A DNA stretch of 64,000 nt from Aureimonas sp. AU12 (lineage in GTDB: Bacteria; Pseudomonadota; Alphaproteobacteria; Rhizobiales; Rhizobiaceae), in NCBI RefSeq assembly GCF_001463705.1, contig NZ_BBWH01000043.1, forward strand, positions 156,129 to 220,128. The letters are read 5' to 3'. Both the position numbers and the translations under genes were made by a program. Shown piece after piece: positions 1-7,266 of the stretch (position 1 is the stretch's first letter; every line of letters begins with the position of its first letter). The notes beneath the pieces are model-generated. The model had not been told where the DNA came from. It was given only the letters and a program-made list of their open reading frames with translations, and did not search any database.

Positions 1-1
1 C

Positions 2-148
2 GAGCCCGCCAACGCCGATGTGGCGACGGCAGCGACCAGCGTTCTCCTGCGCGAACGCGGCGCAGCGATCTTCCGGGTCCACGACGTCGCGACCAACCGG
101 GATGCTCTGCAGATGGCGGATGCCGCCCTCGGAGCCCGCCGGACATGA
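2..148 (+). CDS. folP: Dihydropteroate synthase, C-terminal fragment (cut by window start)
   Basis: Only the last 48 codons are in the window; the gene begins upstream. The tail contains FRVHDVATNRDAL, which matches the conserved end of dihydropteroate synthase (the RVHDV strand that closes the TIM barrel and holds pterin-site residues). The enzyme joins 6-hydroxymethyl-dihydropterin pyrophosphate to p-aminobenzoate in cytoplasmic folate synthesis. The stop codon TGA overlaps the ATG of folK (ATGA at 145-148), so the two are translationally coupled, and their functions are consecutive in the pathway region. Identification rests on a short stretch plus this context. Confidence 0.85.
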   Translation, partial: EPANADVATAATSVLLRERGAAIFRVHDVATNRDALQMADAALGARRT

Positions 149-651
149 CGCGCGCCTATCTCAGCCTCGGCGGCAATCTCGGCGACCCGAGGCGGCAGAT
201 GGCGGCTGCGCTTAGGCTCCTGGATACGCAGCCCGGGCAGCGCGTCGTCGGCGTCTCCGCGCCGTACCGGACCCCGCCCTGGGGCAAGCTCGACCAGCCG
301 GACTTCCTCAACGCCTGCGCCGGAATCGACACGGCTCGATCGGCGACCGATCTGCTGTCGGCCTGTCTCGACGTCGAGCGGCAGTTGCATCGGATCCGCG
401 GCGAGCGCTGGGGCCCGCGCACGATCGACATCGACATTCTAGATTTCGGCGGCGGTACGGTCGAGACCGACGACCTGCAGCTGCCGCATCCGCGCATGCG
501 GGAGCGTGCCTTCGTTCTCGTTCCGCTGGCGGAGATCGCGCCGGACCTGCTCATCGACGGGCGCAGCGTCGCCTCGTGGCGGGACAGCCTGCAGAGCGAC
601 GGGATCGTCCGCGAGGCGGCTTCGGTCGACTGGTGGCGCGGGGAGGCCTGA
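145..651 (+). CDS. folK: 2-amino-4-hydroxy-6-hydroxymethyldihydropteridine pyrophosphokinase
   Basis: 168 residues, normal length for HPPK. It transfers pyrophosphate from ATP to 6-hydroxymethyl-7,8-dihydropterin, the step before FolP. Visible motifs: SLGGNLGD at residues 7-14 (pterin-side loop), the catalytic RWGPRTIDIDIL at 88-99 with the two magnesium-binding aspartates, and LPHPRMRERAFVLVPL at 113-128. The start overlaps the folP stop by four bases. In many Hyphomicrobiales folB (dihydroneopterin aldolase) lies between folP and folK; here it does not. The gene converges on the next one with only 4 bp between the stops. Confidence 0.95.
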   Translation: MTRAYLSLGGNLGDPRRQMAAALRLLDTQPGQRVVGVSAPYRTPPWGKLDQPDFLNACAGIDTARSATDLLSACLDVERQLHRIRGERWGPRTIDIDILDFGGGTVETDDLQLPHPRMRERAFVLVPLAEIAPDLLIDGRSVASWRDSLQSDGIVREAASVDWWRGEA

Positions 652-655
652 GCCG

Positions 656-1189
656 TCAGTCGCCGAGTGCGGCGCGCTTGACGGTGGCGTCGCGCTTCAG
701 GTTCATGCCGATCACGGGGACCAGTTCGTCGGCGACCTGCACCGAGATCGTGACGTTCAGCTTGTCGGGATCGACGAGGCGGGCGACCATCGCGCCCTTC
801 AACTGCTTGCGATCGAGACCGACGACGATGCGGTTGCCCTCGACGTCGCCCGAGACGATGTCGAGGCCCTTGCCCTGCGACCCGTCGAGGAACGAGCCCT
901 TGTAGGACGAGCCGCCCTTCGTGAACTGGGCGCTCATCGGTTGCGAGAACATGCCGACCCGGCAGGTGCCGTCGAGTGCCATGCCGACGTCGATGGTCGG
1001 CTTCACGCCGCTGAGATCGCAGACGAACTTGGTGCCCTTGTACTTGCCGGCAACGATCTCGCCGGGGCCGACCCAGCGCCCGAAGACGGTTTCGAAGAAG
1101 GCGGCGTCCTGGTCTGCTGCCGCAGCCGGGCCGCAGAGGGCGGCAAGCGCGACGAGGGACGACAACACGCGGGCGGGCGAGCGGAGCAT
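656..1189 (-). CDS. Small secreted protein of unknown function (paralogue A)
   Basis: 177 residues. I do not recognise a named family. Residues 1-24 form a clear Sec signal peptide (hydrophobic LVALAAL, then PAAA|ADQD). The mature part is about 150 residues, beta-rich in appearance, with two cysteines (C57 and C76) that could form one disulfide. Start chosen at ATG 1189, because AAGGG lies six bases upstream; a TTG two codons earlier has no such spacing. The secreted protein at 19538-20056 looks related: both have F-x-GR-x2-G-x-G after the signal, two cysteines about 18 residues apart, then a Y-x-G ... GN pattern. Likely periplasmic, perhaps a lipocalin-like barrel (inference). Monocistronic, convergent with folK. 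Confidence 0.8.
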   Translation of the reverse strand: MLRSPARVLSSLVALAALCGPAAAADQDAAFFETVFGRWVGPGEIVAGKYKGTKFVCDLSGVKPTIDVGMALDGTCRVGMFSQPMSAQFTKGGSSYKGSFLDGSQGKGLDIVSGDVEGNRIVVGLDRKQLKGAMVARLVDPDKLNVTISVQVADELVPVIGMNLKRDATVKRAALGD

Positions 1190-1298
1190 GGGCAACCCTT
1201 CGGGAGAAGGAAAAAACAGGTTGTGCCCTTTATCAAGGGGATTGGTTAACCGATCCTTTCGCGAACCCGTAGCCAGCCGGCGCTGTTGCCCTCTCGCC

Positions 1299-2357
1299 TC
1301 AATCCGTTCGCTCGCCGGGTGTTCGCGTCAGGCGCGTCAGATCCTGCAGGAAATCGCCGATCCGTGGGCGCTGGACGCCGAGAAACGGCAGCGGGCGGCA
1401 GAGATCCATCGCCGCCAGCCCGACCCGTGCCGTCAGCAGTCCGTTGACGACGCCCTCGCCGAGTTTGGCCGAGAGCTTGGTGGCGAGCCCGTGCCCGACC
1501 ACCTGCTGCACCAGACTGTCGCCGACCGCGATCGATCCCGTCACCGCGAGATGCGCCAGCACGTCGCGCGTCAATCGGATCAGCCCGACCGTTCCGGGTC
1601 TTGCGCCGTACAGTTCGGAGATCGCACGAACCAGCCGGATCGTTTCGAAGAAGACGAAGGCGAGGTCGACGATGGCTCTCGGGCTGACGGCGGTCACGAT
1701 CGAAACACGCTTGGAAGAGGCCATGACGAGCGCCCGCGCCCGTGCATCGAGCGGCAGGAGAAGCTCGCGCTCGGCCAGAGTGATGAGTTGGCGCCCGTCG
1801 ATGATGTCGTCGGCGGTGGCCGCCATCCGCTCGCGGCCGCGCGCGGTTTCCGGCCGGTCCGCCAGGATCGAGACGAGCCGCCCCACCACGTCCCGCGCGT
1901 CGCGGGCGGAATCGGTCTCGAACGCCTTGGCGCCGTCGCGTCGTTCGCGCTCGACGAGGTTGAGCTTGAGGATGCCGCGGATCTCGCGTCCGGCGACGCC
2001 GAGAAGGCCGATGGCGGCAAGCGCCGTCAGGCCGATTGCCAGCCAGCCCAGCCAGTCGGCGCGGGTGAAGAGATCGCGCACGAAGGCGTCGATCGCCAGA
2101 CCCGTGACGAGCGAGACGATCGCCCCGAGCGCCCCGACCAGCAGCCGGCCGAAGGAGAAGCCCCGGCGTGCGCGCCGGCGTGCGGGCTCGGCGTCCATCT
2201 GCGCCATCGCCTCGGCCTCGAACGCGCCGTCGGCCTCGATCTCCACCCGGCTGAGGTCGCCGATCGCACGGGGTTGGCGCACCGGCGGCGGTGTCGCGGG
2301 TGTGGGCGGTTCGTCGAGACGGAACGCGGCGGGACGGCGGGGCGTGTCGTCGCTCAT
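1299..2357 (-). CDS. YcjF/TIGR01620-family inner-membrane protein
   Basis: 352 residues. N-terminal about 65 residues are cytoplasmic, proline- and acid-rich, followed by two membrane helices (about 70-91 and 101-122) and a long soluble C-terminal domain with the DUF697-like stretch rich in AR, VG and GLL segments. This matches the TIGR01620/YcjF family, which is nearly always encoded next to YcjX. In enterobacteria the pair belongs to the phage-shock regulon, so a role in membrane stress is likely, but the biochemical function is unknown. The ATG (2355-2357) overlaps the ycjX stop in an ATGA, so the two proteins are made together and probably interact. Confidence 0.88.
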   Translation of the reverse strand: MSDDTPRRPAAFRLDEPPTPATPPPVRQPRAIGDLSRVEIEADGAFEAEAMAQMDAEPARRRARRGFSFGRLLVGALGAIVSLVTGLAIDAFVRDLFTRADWLGWLAIGLTALAAIGLLGVAGREIRGILKLNLVERERRDGAKAFETDSARDARDVVGRLVSILADRPETARGRERMAATADDIIDGRQLITLAERELLLPLDARARALVMASSKRVSIVTAVSPRAIVDLAFVFFETIRLVRAISELYGARPGTVGLIRLTRDVLAHLAVTGSIAVGDSLVQQVVGHGLATKLSAKLGEGVVNGLLTARVGLAAMDLCRPLPFLGVQRPRIGDFLQDLTRLTRTPGERTD

Positions 2358-3811
2358 CGCAACTTGTCCCCGATAAGAAATTCGAGCGCGCGGTCGAGCC
2401 GGATGTGCGGCAGGGACAGGGTCAGGCCCTCGGCGGTCCGCTCCAGCCGCGGGGGGCGGAAGCGGACGAAGGTCACGGGATCGAGGCCGCGACCGGGCAC
2501 GATGCCTTCGCGCAGCACGCGCGAGACGTCGGTTGGCAGGTCTCCGGGGAACACGGCGGTCTCGGTCTCGCCGTCGAAGCGCTCGCCGGCGATCTCTTCG
2601 CCCGCGATCGGCGTTCCCACGATCACCGGCAGCGCCTGGCCGCGATCGGTGACGCTCGCCTCGCGCGTCGCGCGGATCGCGGCCATCGCCACGACGTCGG
2701 TAGTCGCGCCGGAGAAGTTGGCGCGGCCGATCGCGTCGTCGACGAGGCGCCGCACGATGTTTTCCAGCCGCTGGTGGCTCTCGCGATGGAGATGGTCGGA
2801 CTTCGTCGCCGCGACGAGGATCCGGTCGATCCGCCGGGTGAGCAGGGAGCCCATCCAACTGGCGCGGCCCGGACGGAAGCAGGCGAGAATGTCGGCGAGC
2901 GCCGTCTCGAGATCACGCACGGCCTCGGGGCCGGCGTTGATCGCCTGTAGCGCGTCGACGAGGAGGATCTGACGGTCGAGCCGGGCGAAGTGGTCGCGGA
3001 AGAAGGGTTTGACGACCACCGTCTTGTAGGCCTCGTAGCGCCGCGCGTGGACGGCGGCGAAACTGCCTTTGGCGTAGTCGACGTTCGGCTCGACCGGCAA
3101 CGGTGCGAAGGTCAGCGCCGGCGACCCTTCGAGATCGCCGGGCATGAGAAACCGGCCCGGTGGCAGCGTCGACAGAGCCGTCGTGTCGGCGCGGCAGGCG
3201 CGTAGGTAATCGGCAAAGGCCGCGCTCAGCCTTCCGCTCGTCTGCTCGTCGGCGGGCGCCGTGATGTCGAGATCGGCCAGAAGCGCAAGATAGGGGCCCG
3301 CCATTGTGGCGCGCGAGGGCAGCCGGGCCCGCTCGATCGATTCGCGCGAGAAGGTGGCGTAGTCCTTGTCGATCAGCGGCAGGTCGAGCAGCCATTCGCC
3401 GGGATAGTCGACGATGTCGAGCGACAGCTTGCCCGGCGAGAAGAAGCGCGACCAGCCCGACGCCGATTCGTATTCGATCGTCAGGCGCAACTCGGAGATG
3501 GCGCGCGTCGACTGCGGCCAGACCCGGTCTTCGAGCACCGCCCGGATATGCTCCTCGTACTGGAAGCGGGGCACCGCGTCGTCGGGCTGCTCTTCCAGGT
3601 AGGTGCGCTTGATCCGCCCCGAGCTCTGCGCCTCGAACAACGGAAGCCTGCCGCCGTGGAGGAGGTTGTGGATCAGCGAGGTGATGAAGACGGTCTTGCC
3701 AGCGCGCGACAGGCCGGCGACGCCGAGGCGAACGGTGGGGTGAAACAAGCCGGCGCCGCGATCGGCGAGGTTGTCGAGCGCGATGCGGGCTTCGTCGGCG
3801 AGGGACGTCAT
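2354..3811 (-). CDS. YcjX-family P-loop NTPase
   Basis: 485 residues, the usual length of YcjX (DUF463). The P-loop GLSRAGKT is at residues 33-40, followed by VFITSLIHNLL. Further conserved pieces are the DIVDYPGEWLLDL segment (G3-like region) and a VAATKSDHLH segment that resembles the G4 NKxD base-recognition motif. Structures of YcjX relatives show a dynamin-like GTPase fold; a role in membrane stress or stringent-response signalling has been proposed for the family, without a settled activity. It precedes ycjF with a four-base overlap and follows sixA in the same direction with an 84 bp gap. Confidence 0.9.
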   Translation of the reverse strand: MTSLADEARIALDNLADRGAGLFHPTVRLGVAGLSRAGKTVFITSLIHNLLHGGRLPLFEAQSSGRIKRTYLEEQPDDAVPRFQYEEHIRAVLEDRVWPQSTRAISELRLTIEYESASGWSRFFSPGKLSLDIVDYPGEWLLDLPLIDKDYATFSRESIERARLPSRATMAGPYLALLADLDITAPADEQTSGRLSAAFADYLRACRADTTALSTLPPGRFLMPGDLEGSPALTFAPLPVEPNVDYAKGSFAAVHARRYEAYKTVVVKPFFRDHFARLDRQILLVDALQAINAGPEAVRDLETALADILACFRPGRASWMGSLLTRRIDRILVAATKSDHLHRESHQRLENIVRRLVDDAIGRANFSGATTDVVAMAAIRATREASVTDRGQALPVIVGTPIAGEEIAGERFDGETETAVFPGDLPTDVSRVLREGIVPGRGLDPVTFVRFRPPRLERTAEGLTLSLPHIRLDRALEFLIGDKLR

Positions 3812-3895
3812 GAGGTTGCGCGGCGCTTTCGGTCGATTATGGCCTCGCCTATATAGTTGCGGTGCCGGCCGGCCGACAGGTGGCGGCGCCTGTCT

Positions 3896-4405
3896 TCAGG
3901 GCGTTCTCACGCCGCGAAGAATACCATGCAGCCTCAAGCTTGGCGTGTCGCCGCCGGGCAGTTCGATCGTCAGCCAATGGGCGGTGCCCACCCCCTGCCG
4001 GATGGTCTCGAATGCTTGGGGCGAGCCGCTCGCGCAGAAGGCTGCCACGAACTCCTCGATCGTCGGATTGTGACCGACGAGGAGAACCCCGGCGCAGGCC
4101 CGATGCCGACGGGCTGCCGCATGATAGGCCTGGAGACCCAGCGCGTAGAGATCGTCCGAGAAGTCGACGGCAAGGTCGGACGGCAGTGCCGGGCGGATGA
4201 TGGCGAGGGTCTCGCGCGCCCGGCTTGCGGTCGAGCAGAGGATGCGGTCGACGCAAGGTGGCTCGATCCGCAGATTTTCCGCCAAGCTGGCTGCATCCTG
4301 CCGGCCTCGATCGTCGAGCGGACGCTCGTGGTCGCGCTGTCCCGGGAGTGCCCATGACGAATGGGCGTGACGCAGGAGATGGAGGGTTCGGCCGGGCAAT
4401 GTCAT
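3896..4405 (-). CDS. SixA-type phosphohistidine phosphatase (histidine phosphatase superfamily)
   Basis: 169 residues. The catalytic LLRHAHSSW (H13) near the N-terminus and VGHNPTIEEF further on define the branch of the histidine phosphatase superfamily that includes SixA, which removes phosphate from phosphohistidine in phosphotransfer or PTS proteins. The substrate here is not known. Start chosen at ATG 4405 so that the beta-1 strand TLHLLRH begins a few residues in, as in the family; the frame is open for a further 74 codons upstream but that extension has no family-like content. It lies upstream of the ycjX-ycjF pair and is divergent from dksA. Confidence 0.82.
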   Translation of the reverse strand: MTLPGRTLHLLRHAHSSWALPGQRDHERPLDDRGRQDAASLAENLRIEPPCVDRILCSTASRARETLAIIRPALPSDLAVDFSDDLYALGLQAYHAAARRHRACAGVLLVGHNPTIEEFVAAFCASGSPQAFETIRQGVGTAHWLTIELPGGDTPSLRLHGILRGVRTP

Positions 4406-4706
4406 TGGACGGAGTGGGCCAGCAACCGCGGTCGCGGTCAAGCGAGCGGCCGACGCCTCATTGCGAACCTTGCCCTGCTGCCGTGGGGCAATTTGCGCGT
4501 GTGTTGCCCTGCGAAGGCGGCGCAAATGCTCCGCAAGCGTTTCCCTTACAGCAGATGGGGCGGGGGCGTTTGACCGCCATGAGAAAGCGCAGCATTTGTC
4601 GAGGCTTATCCGAGGCGGGAGCGCCAAGGGACGATTCCCGGCACAACTTGTTCGCTGGCGTCTCCGCCGCTATAAGCACCGCGACGACGGTCTTGGAGGA
4701 TGCAGC
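4406..4706. other. Divergent intergenic region sixA / dksA (301 bp)
   Basis: No convincing gene is seen on either strand. The right end carries a good promoter for dksA (4648-4676). The left part should carry the promoter for sixA-ycjX-ycjF, but I see no clear -35/-10 pair there. No hairpin with a T-run is visible. Confidence 0.5.
4648..4676 (+). promoter_or_regulatory. Probable sigma-70-type promoter of dksA
   Basis: TTGTTC (-35, 4648-4653), 17 bp spacer, TATAAG (-10, 4671-4676). Predicted transcription start about 4683, giving a leader of about 24 bases with the ribosome site GGAGGA at 4695-4700. Confidence 0.5.
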
Positions 4707-5123
4707 ATGAGCGAAACCTTACCAATCGGAACGGGTCTTTCGGAAGACGGCGCGTTCATGAACGACCGCCAGAAGGATTACTTCCGCAAGAAGCTCATGG
4801 CTTGGAAGACCGACATCCTGCGTGAGTCGCGCGAAACGCTCGAAGCGCTCGCCAGCGAGAATGCCAGCCAGGCCGACGCCGCCGACCGCGCGTCTTCCGA
4901 GACCGACCGCGCAATCGAACTGCGTGCGCGCGACCGGCAGCGCAAGCTGATCGCCAAGATCGACGCTGCGATCGAGCGGATCGACGAAGGCACCTACGGT
5001 TTTTGCGAAGAGACCGGCGAGCCGATCAGCTTGAAGCGGTTGGATGCTCGTCCGATCGCGACGATGTCGCTTGAGGCGCAGGAGCGCCATGAGCGCCGCG
5101 AGAAAGTCTATCGTGACGAGTAG
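4707..5123 (+). CDS. dksA: RNA polymerase-binding transcription factor DksA (cysteine-poor)
   Basis: 138 residues. DksA enters the RNA polymerase secondary channel and with ppGpp shifts transcription during starvation. The coiled coil spans about 20-95; its tip reads DAADRA (D57, D60, A62), corresponding to the acidic residues needed for activity in E. coli. The C-terminal zinc-finger region keeps only one of four cysteines: YGFCEETGEPI gives C100 and T103, and the distal pair is replaced around MSLEAQ. So zinc binding is probably lost or altered, as in other alphaproteobacterial DksA proteins. Start at ATG 4707 with GGAGGA seven bases upstream. It ends at a strong hairpin shared with the convergent gene. 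Confidence 0.92.
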   Translation: MSETLPIGTGLSEDGAFMNDRQKDYFRKKLMAWKTDILRESRETLEALASENASQADAADRASSETDRAIELRARDRQRKLIAKIDAAIERIDEGTYGFCEETGEPISLKRLDARPIATMSLEAQERHERREKVYRDE

Positions 5124-5152
5124 CGTCGCAGACGAGCCGAAGACAAAAAAGA

Positions 5153-5182
5153 ACGGGCCGCATTGCGGCCCGTCTTCGTTTT
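5153..5182. terminator. Intrinsic terminator between dksA and FliO-like gene
   Basis: Stem 5153-5161 (ACGGGCCGC) pairs with 5165-5173, loop ATT, followed by CTTCGTTTT. An A-run (5144-5150, AAAAAAG) precedes the stem, so it can act in both directions between the two convergent genes. Confidence 0.85.
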
Positions 5183-5202
5183 CCGGGTAGGGTGCGCTTG
5201 TT

Positions 5203-7014
5203 CTAGCGCCGATCCGACACGTCAAGAGTGAAGTCATGGAGCAGGCGCTCCATTTCTTCTTCCAAAGTCAGTTCCCGTTCCGGTTCGGCCTGCGGTGCAG
5301 CTTTCATGCTGTCCTCGCCCTGCGGAAGGGTCGGCTCGTGAATGGCGTGGATCTCCGGTTCGATGTGCGAGGGCGCTTCATTGCGCACCGGCTCGTGCGG
5401 TGCGGGTATCGAACGATCGATCGGGGCCATGACCGGCGTCACCGCGACCGTCGGAGCGGGTGGGCGGCGCTCCTGAATGGTGGTGGCGAAACTGCGAACC
5501 GAGAGCGGTTGTCTTGCCTCGGTTGTCACGACGGGCGCCGGTGCGGGCGCTGACGGGCTCGTCTCGATCAAGGGTTCGTCGGCCCGCAGGATCGGTCCGT
5601 CGGCGAACGGAGTGCGTGGCACTTCGGTCGCGGCAGCCGGCGCCGCCTTGTCGGTCTGAGCACCGCTGCCATTGCGGATCACGGCGTCGTCACCGCCGGC
5701 GGCCGTGCTGTCGGAGCCGTTCTGAGCTCGAGGGGCAGGGGAGGCAGGCGCGCTCGACCACAGAGAGCGTGCCGGCGTCGGCGTGGATGGGGCTGGGGCT
5801 GGGGCTGGGGCGGCAGGTGCACGCGGCGGCACCGGCAGCGTCGGCGTCGCCATCGAACGCGCCGACGCGAACGGAGGAGGCACCGGCGTCGTCGCCGAAG
5901 CGACTTGTGCGGCCGGCTGTGGCGGCGCGGGGTTGAAATGGAGGGCGGCAGTCGGCGCGGGCTCAGGCACCGGGTCCGAAGGGCGCTCGGGCACGTCGAC
6001 GGGCGTCGCGGGCTGCGTCACCACCGGACCGGTCCGGACCTGCTCGACTTCTGGCGGTCGCGTCGCCGCCGGCCTCGGTGGGGCCATCGGACGTTCGATG
6101 GGAGCCTGGCGTGGCACAGCCGGCCGCTCGGGCGCGGGCTGCTGCGCCTCAACCGCCGAAGGCGCCGGTATGGGCGCGGCTGACGGTGCCTTCGACGCCG
6201 GCTGGCTGGCTGCCTCTTCCATGACAACGACCGGTTCCCGCTCGCGCGGTGCCGGGGTGGAATCCTTGCCGGCTCCGTCCAGTTCGGCGGCGATGCGTGA
6301 TGCCGCGATCGGGTTGGCCGGAGGTGGAATGATGGCGGAGACGAGCGGCGGCGTCCGCCCGAAGGTCGCGCGTGTTTCGCCCGAGCTGGACACGCTGCGT
6401 TCCGTGTCCGCTGCCCGAACGGGCTCGACGATCACGCGCGCGGGTTCCGCCGCGACCGGTGCCGACACGGGGGGGACGGCCATCGCAATAGGTGCGACGA
6501 CCGGGGGCACGAGCGGAATGGGCTGGCGCTGCGGCGGCGCCACGTCTGCCGAAGCCGGTATCGCCGGGGCCGGGGCCGGCACCGCAACGGGAGCCGGCGC
6601 AACCGGGACGCGGCGCTGAGGAACCGCTTGGCCGACACGCTCGGGCGCGGGATCGCGCGCCAGTTCCGGTTCCGAGCGGACGGCCGGATCGATGCGGGCG
6701 CGGCGCGCCTGCGGCTGGCCACGAACGATGCTGGGCTCGATCACCACGTCGTTCTGCCCGCCGATCAAAAGGAGATGCTCGACCTCGTCGCGCCGTACCA
6801 GCACGAGCTTGCGCTTGGGGTCGATCGCCGCGACATCGAGGACCGCCAGACGCGGCGCCCGGCTTCGGCTTCCGATCCCGCCCGTTCCTGAAAAGACGCG
6901 CTTGGCCAGTTCGATCAGGACGAGGGCCAGCAGAATCACCACCGCCGCTGCCAGGATCACCGAAACCACCGGGGCCCAATCGTTGCCAACCACGCCGGCG
7001 AGCCATTCACGCAT
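5203..7014 (-). CDS. FliO-like membrane protein with very long proline/alanine-rich tail
   Basis: 603 residues. A single membrane helix lies at about 17-38, followed by a FliO-like domain at about 55-95 (LAVLDVAAIDPKRKLVLVRR ... HLLLIGGQNDVVIE), the fold of the flagellar export accessory protein FliO. After residue 100 there are some 450 residues of low-complexity Pro/Ala/Val sequence with APAP repeats, then an acidic end (LTLEEEMERLLHDFTLD, about 580-597). FliO itself is usually only 100-150 residues and sits in a flagellar operon; no flagellar gene is present here. The gene is convergent with dksA and divergent from cckA. The tail may span the cytoplasm or recruit a partner, and the real function is unknown. 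Confidence 0.75.
   Translation of the reverse strand: MREWLAGVVGNDWAPVVSVILAAAVVILLALVLIELAKRVFSGTGGIGSRSRAPRLAVLDVAAIDPKRKLVLVRRDEVEHLLLIGGQNDVVIEPSIVRGQPQARRARIDPAVRSEPELARDPAPERVGQAVPQRRVPVAPAPVAVPAPAPAIPASADVAPPQRQPIPLVPPVVAPIAMAVPPVSAPVAAEPARVIVEPVRAADTERSVSSSGETRATFGRTPPLVSAIIPPPANPIAASRIAAELDGAGKDSTPAPREREPVVVMEEAASQPASKAPSAAPIPAPSAVEAQQPAPERPAVPRQAPIERPMAPPRPAATRPPEVEQVRTGPVVTQPATPVDVPERPSDPVPEPAPTAALHFNPAPPQPAAQVASATTPVPPPFASARSMATPTLPVPPRAPAAPAPAPAPSTPTPARSLWSSAPASPAPRAQNGSDSTAAGGDDAVIRNGSGAQTDKAAPAAATEVPRTPFADGPILRADEPLIETSPSAPAPAPVVTTEARQPLSVRSFATTIQERRPPAPTVAVTPVMAPIDRSIPAPHEPVRNEAPSHIEPEIHAIHEPTLPQGEDSMKAAPQAEPERELTLEEEMERLLHDFTLDVSDRR
5789..5811. repeat. In-frame GGGGCT hexanucleotide repeat
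   Basis: Three full GGGGCT units and one partial unit in tandem. On the minus strand they encode Ala-Pro repeats in the tail of the FliO-like protein. Copy-number change would add or remove two residues without a frameshift. Confidence 0.8.
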
Positions 7015-7266
7015 TTACCACGTCCTCCGATGAGCGGTGGCGCGCAACCGTTGACGGTGCGGACCAACGGCCGGTACTCCACTTCTTAGGTCGCCCCGGT
7101 TCCTGGTCCAGCGCCAGGTCAGGTTCGGCCCATACTGCCAAAGCATCATGTCGGACGAATACGTCAGGCGCAAATTCGACAGAATCTCGTGCGTTCGGCG
7201 TCCTAAGCTCGTAATCGTTAATGCCTGTCCCCGATAGGGCCGATCTCGGCGCACGGAGCATCACCT

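Noticed and set aside
1244..1251. Palindrome GGTTAACC upstream of the secreted-protein gene, a possible CtrA half-site
   Set aside because: No second TTAA-like half at the 7 bp spacing on either strand.
921..2972. A 683-codon open frame on the plus strand over the secreted protein, ycjF and ycjX genes
   Set aside because: It lies antisense to genes with clear motifs, has arginine/proline-rich shadow composition and no domain; such frames are common in high-GC DNA.
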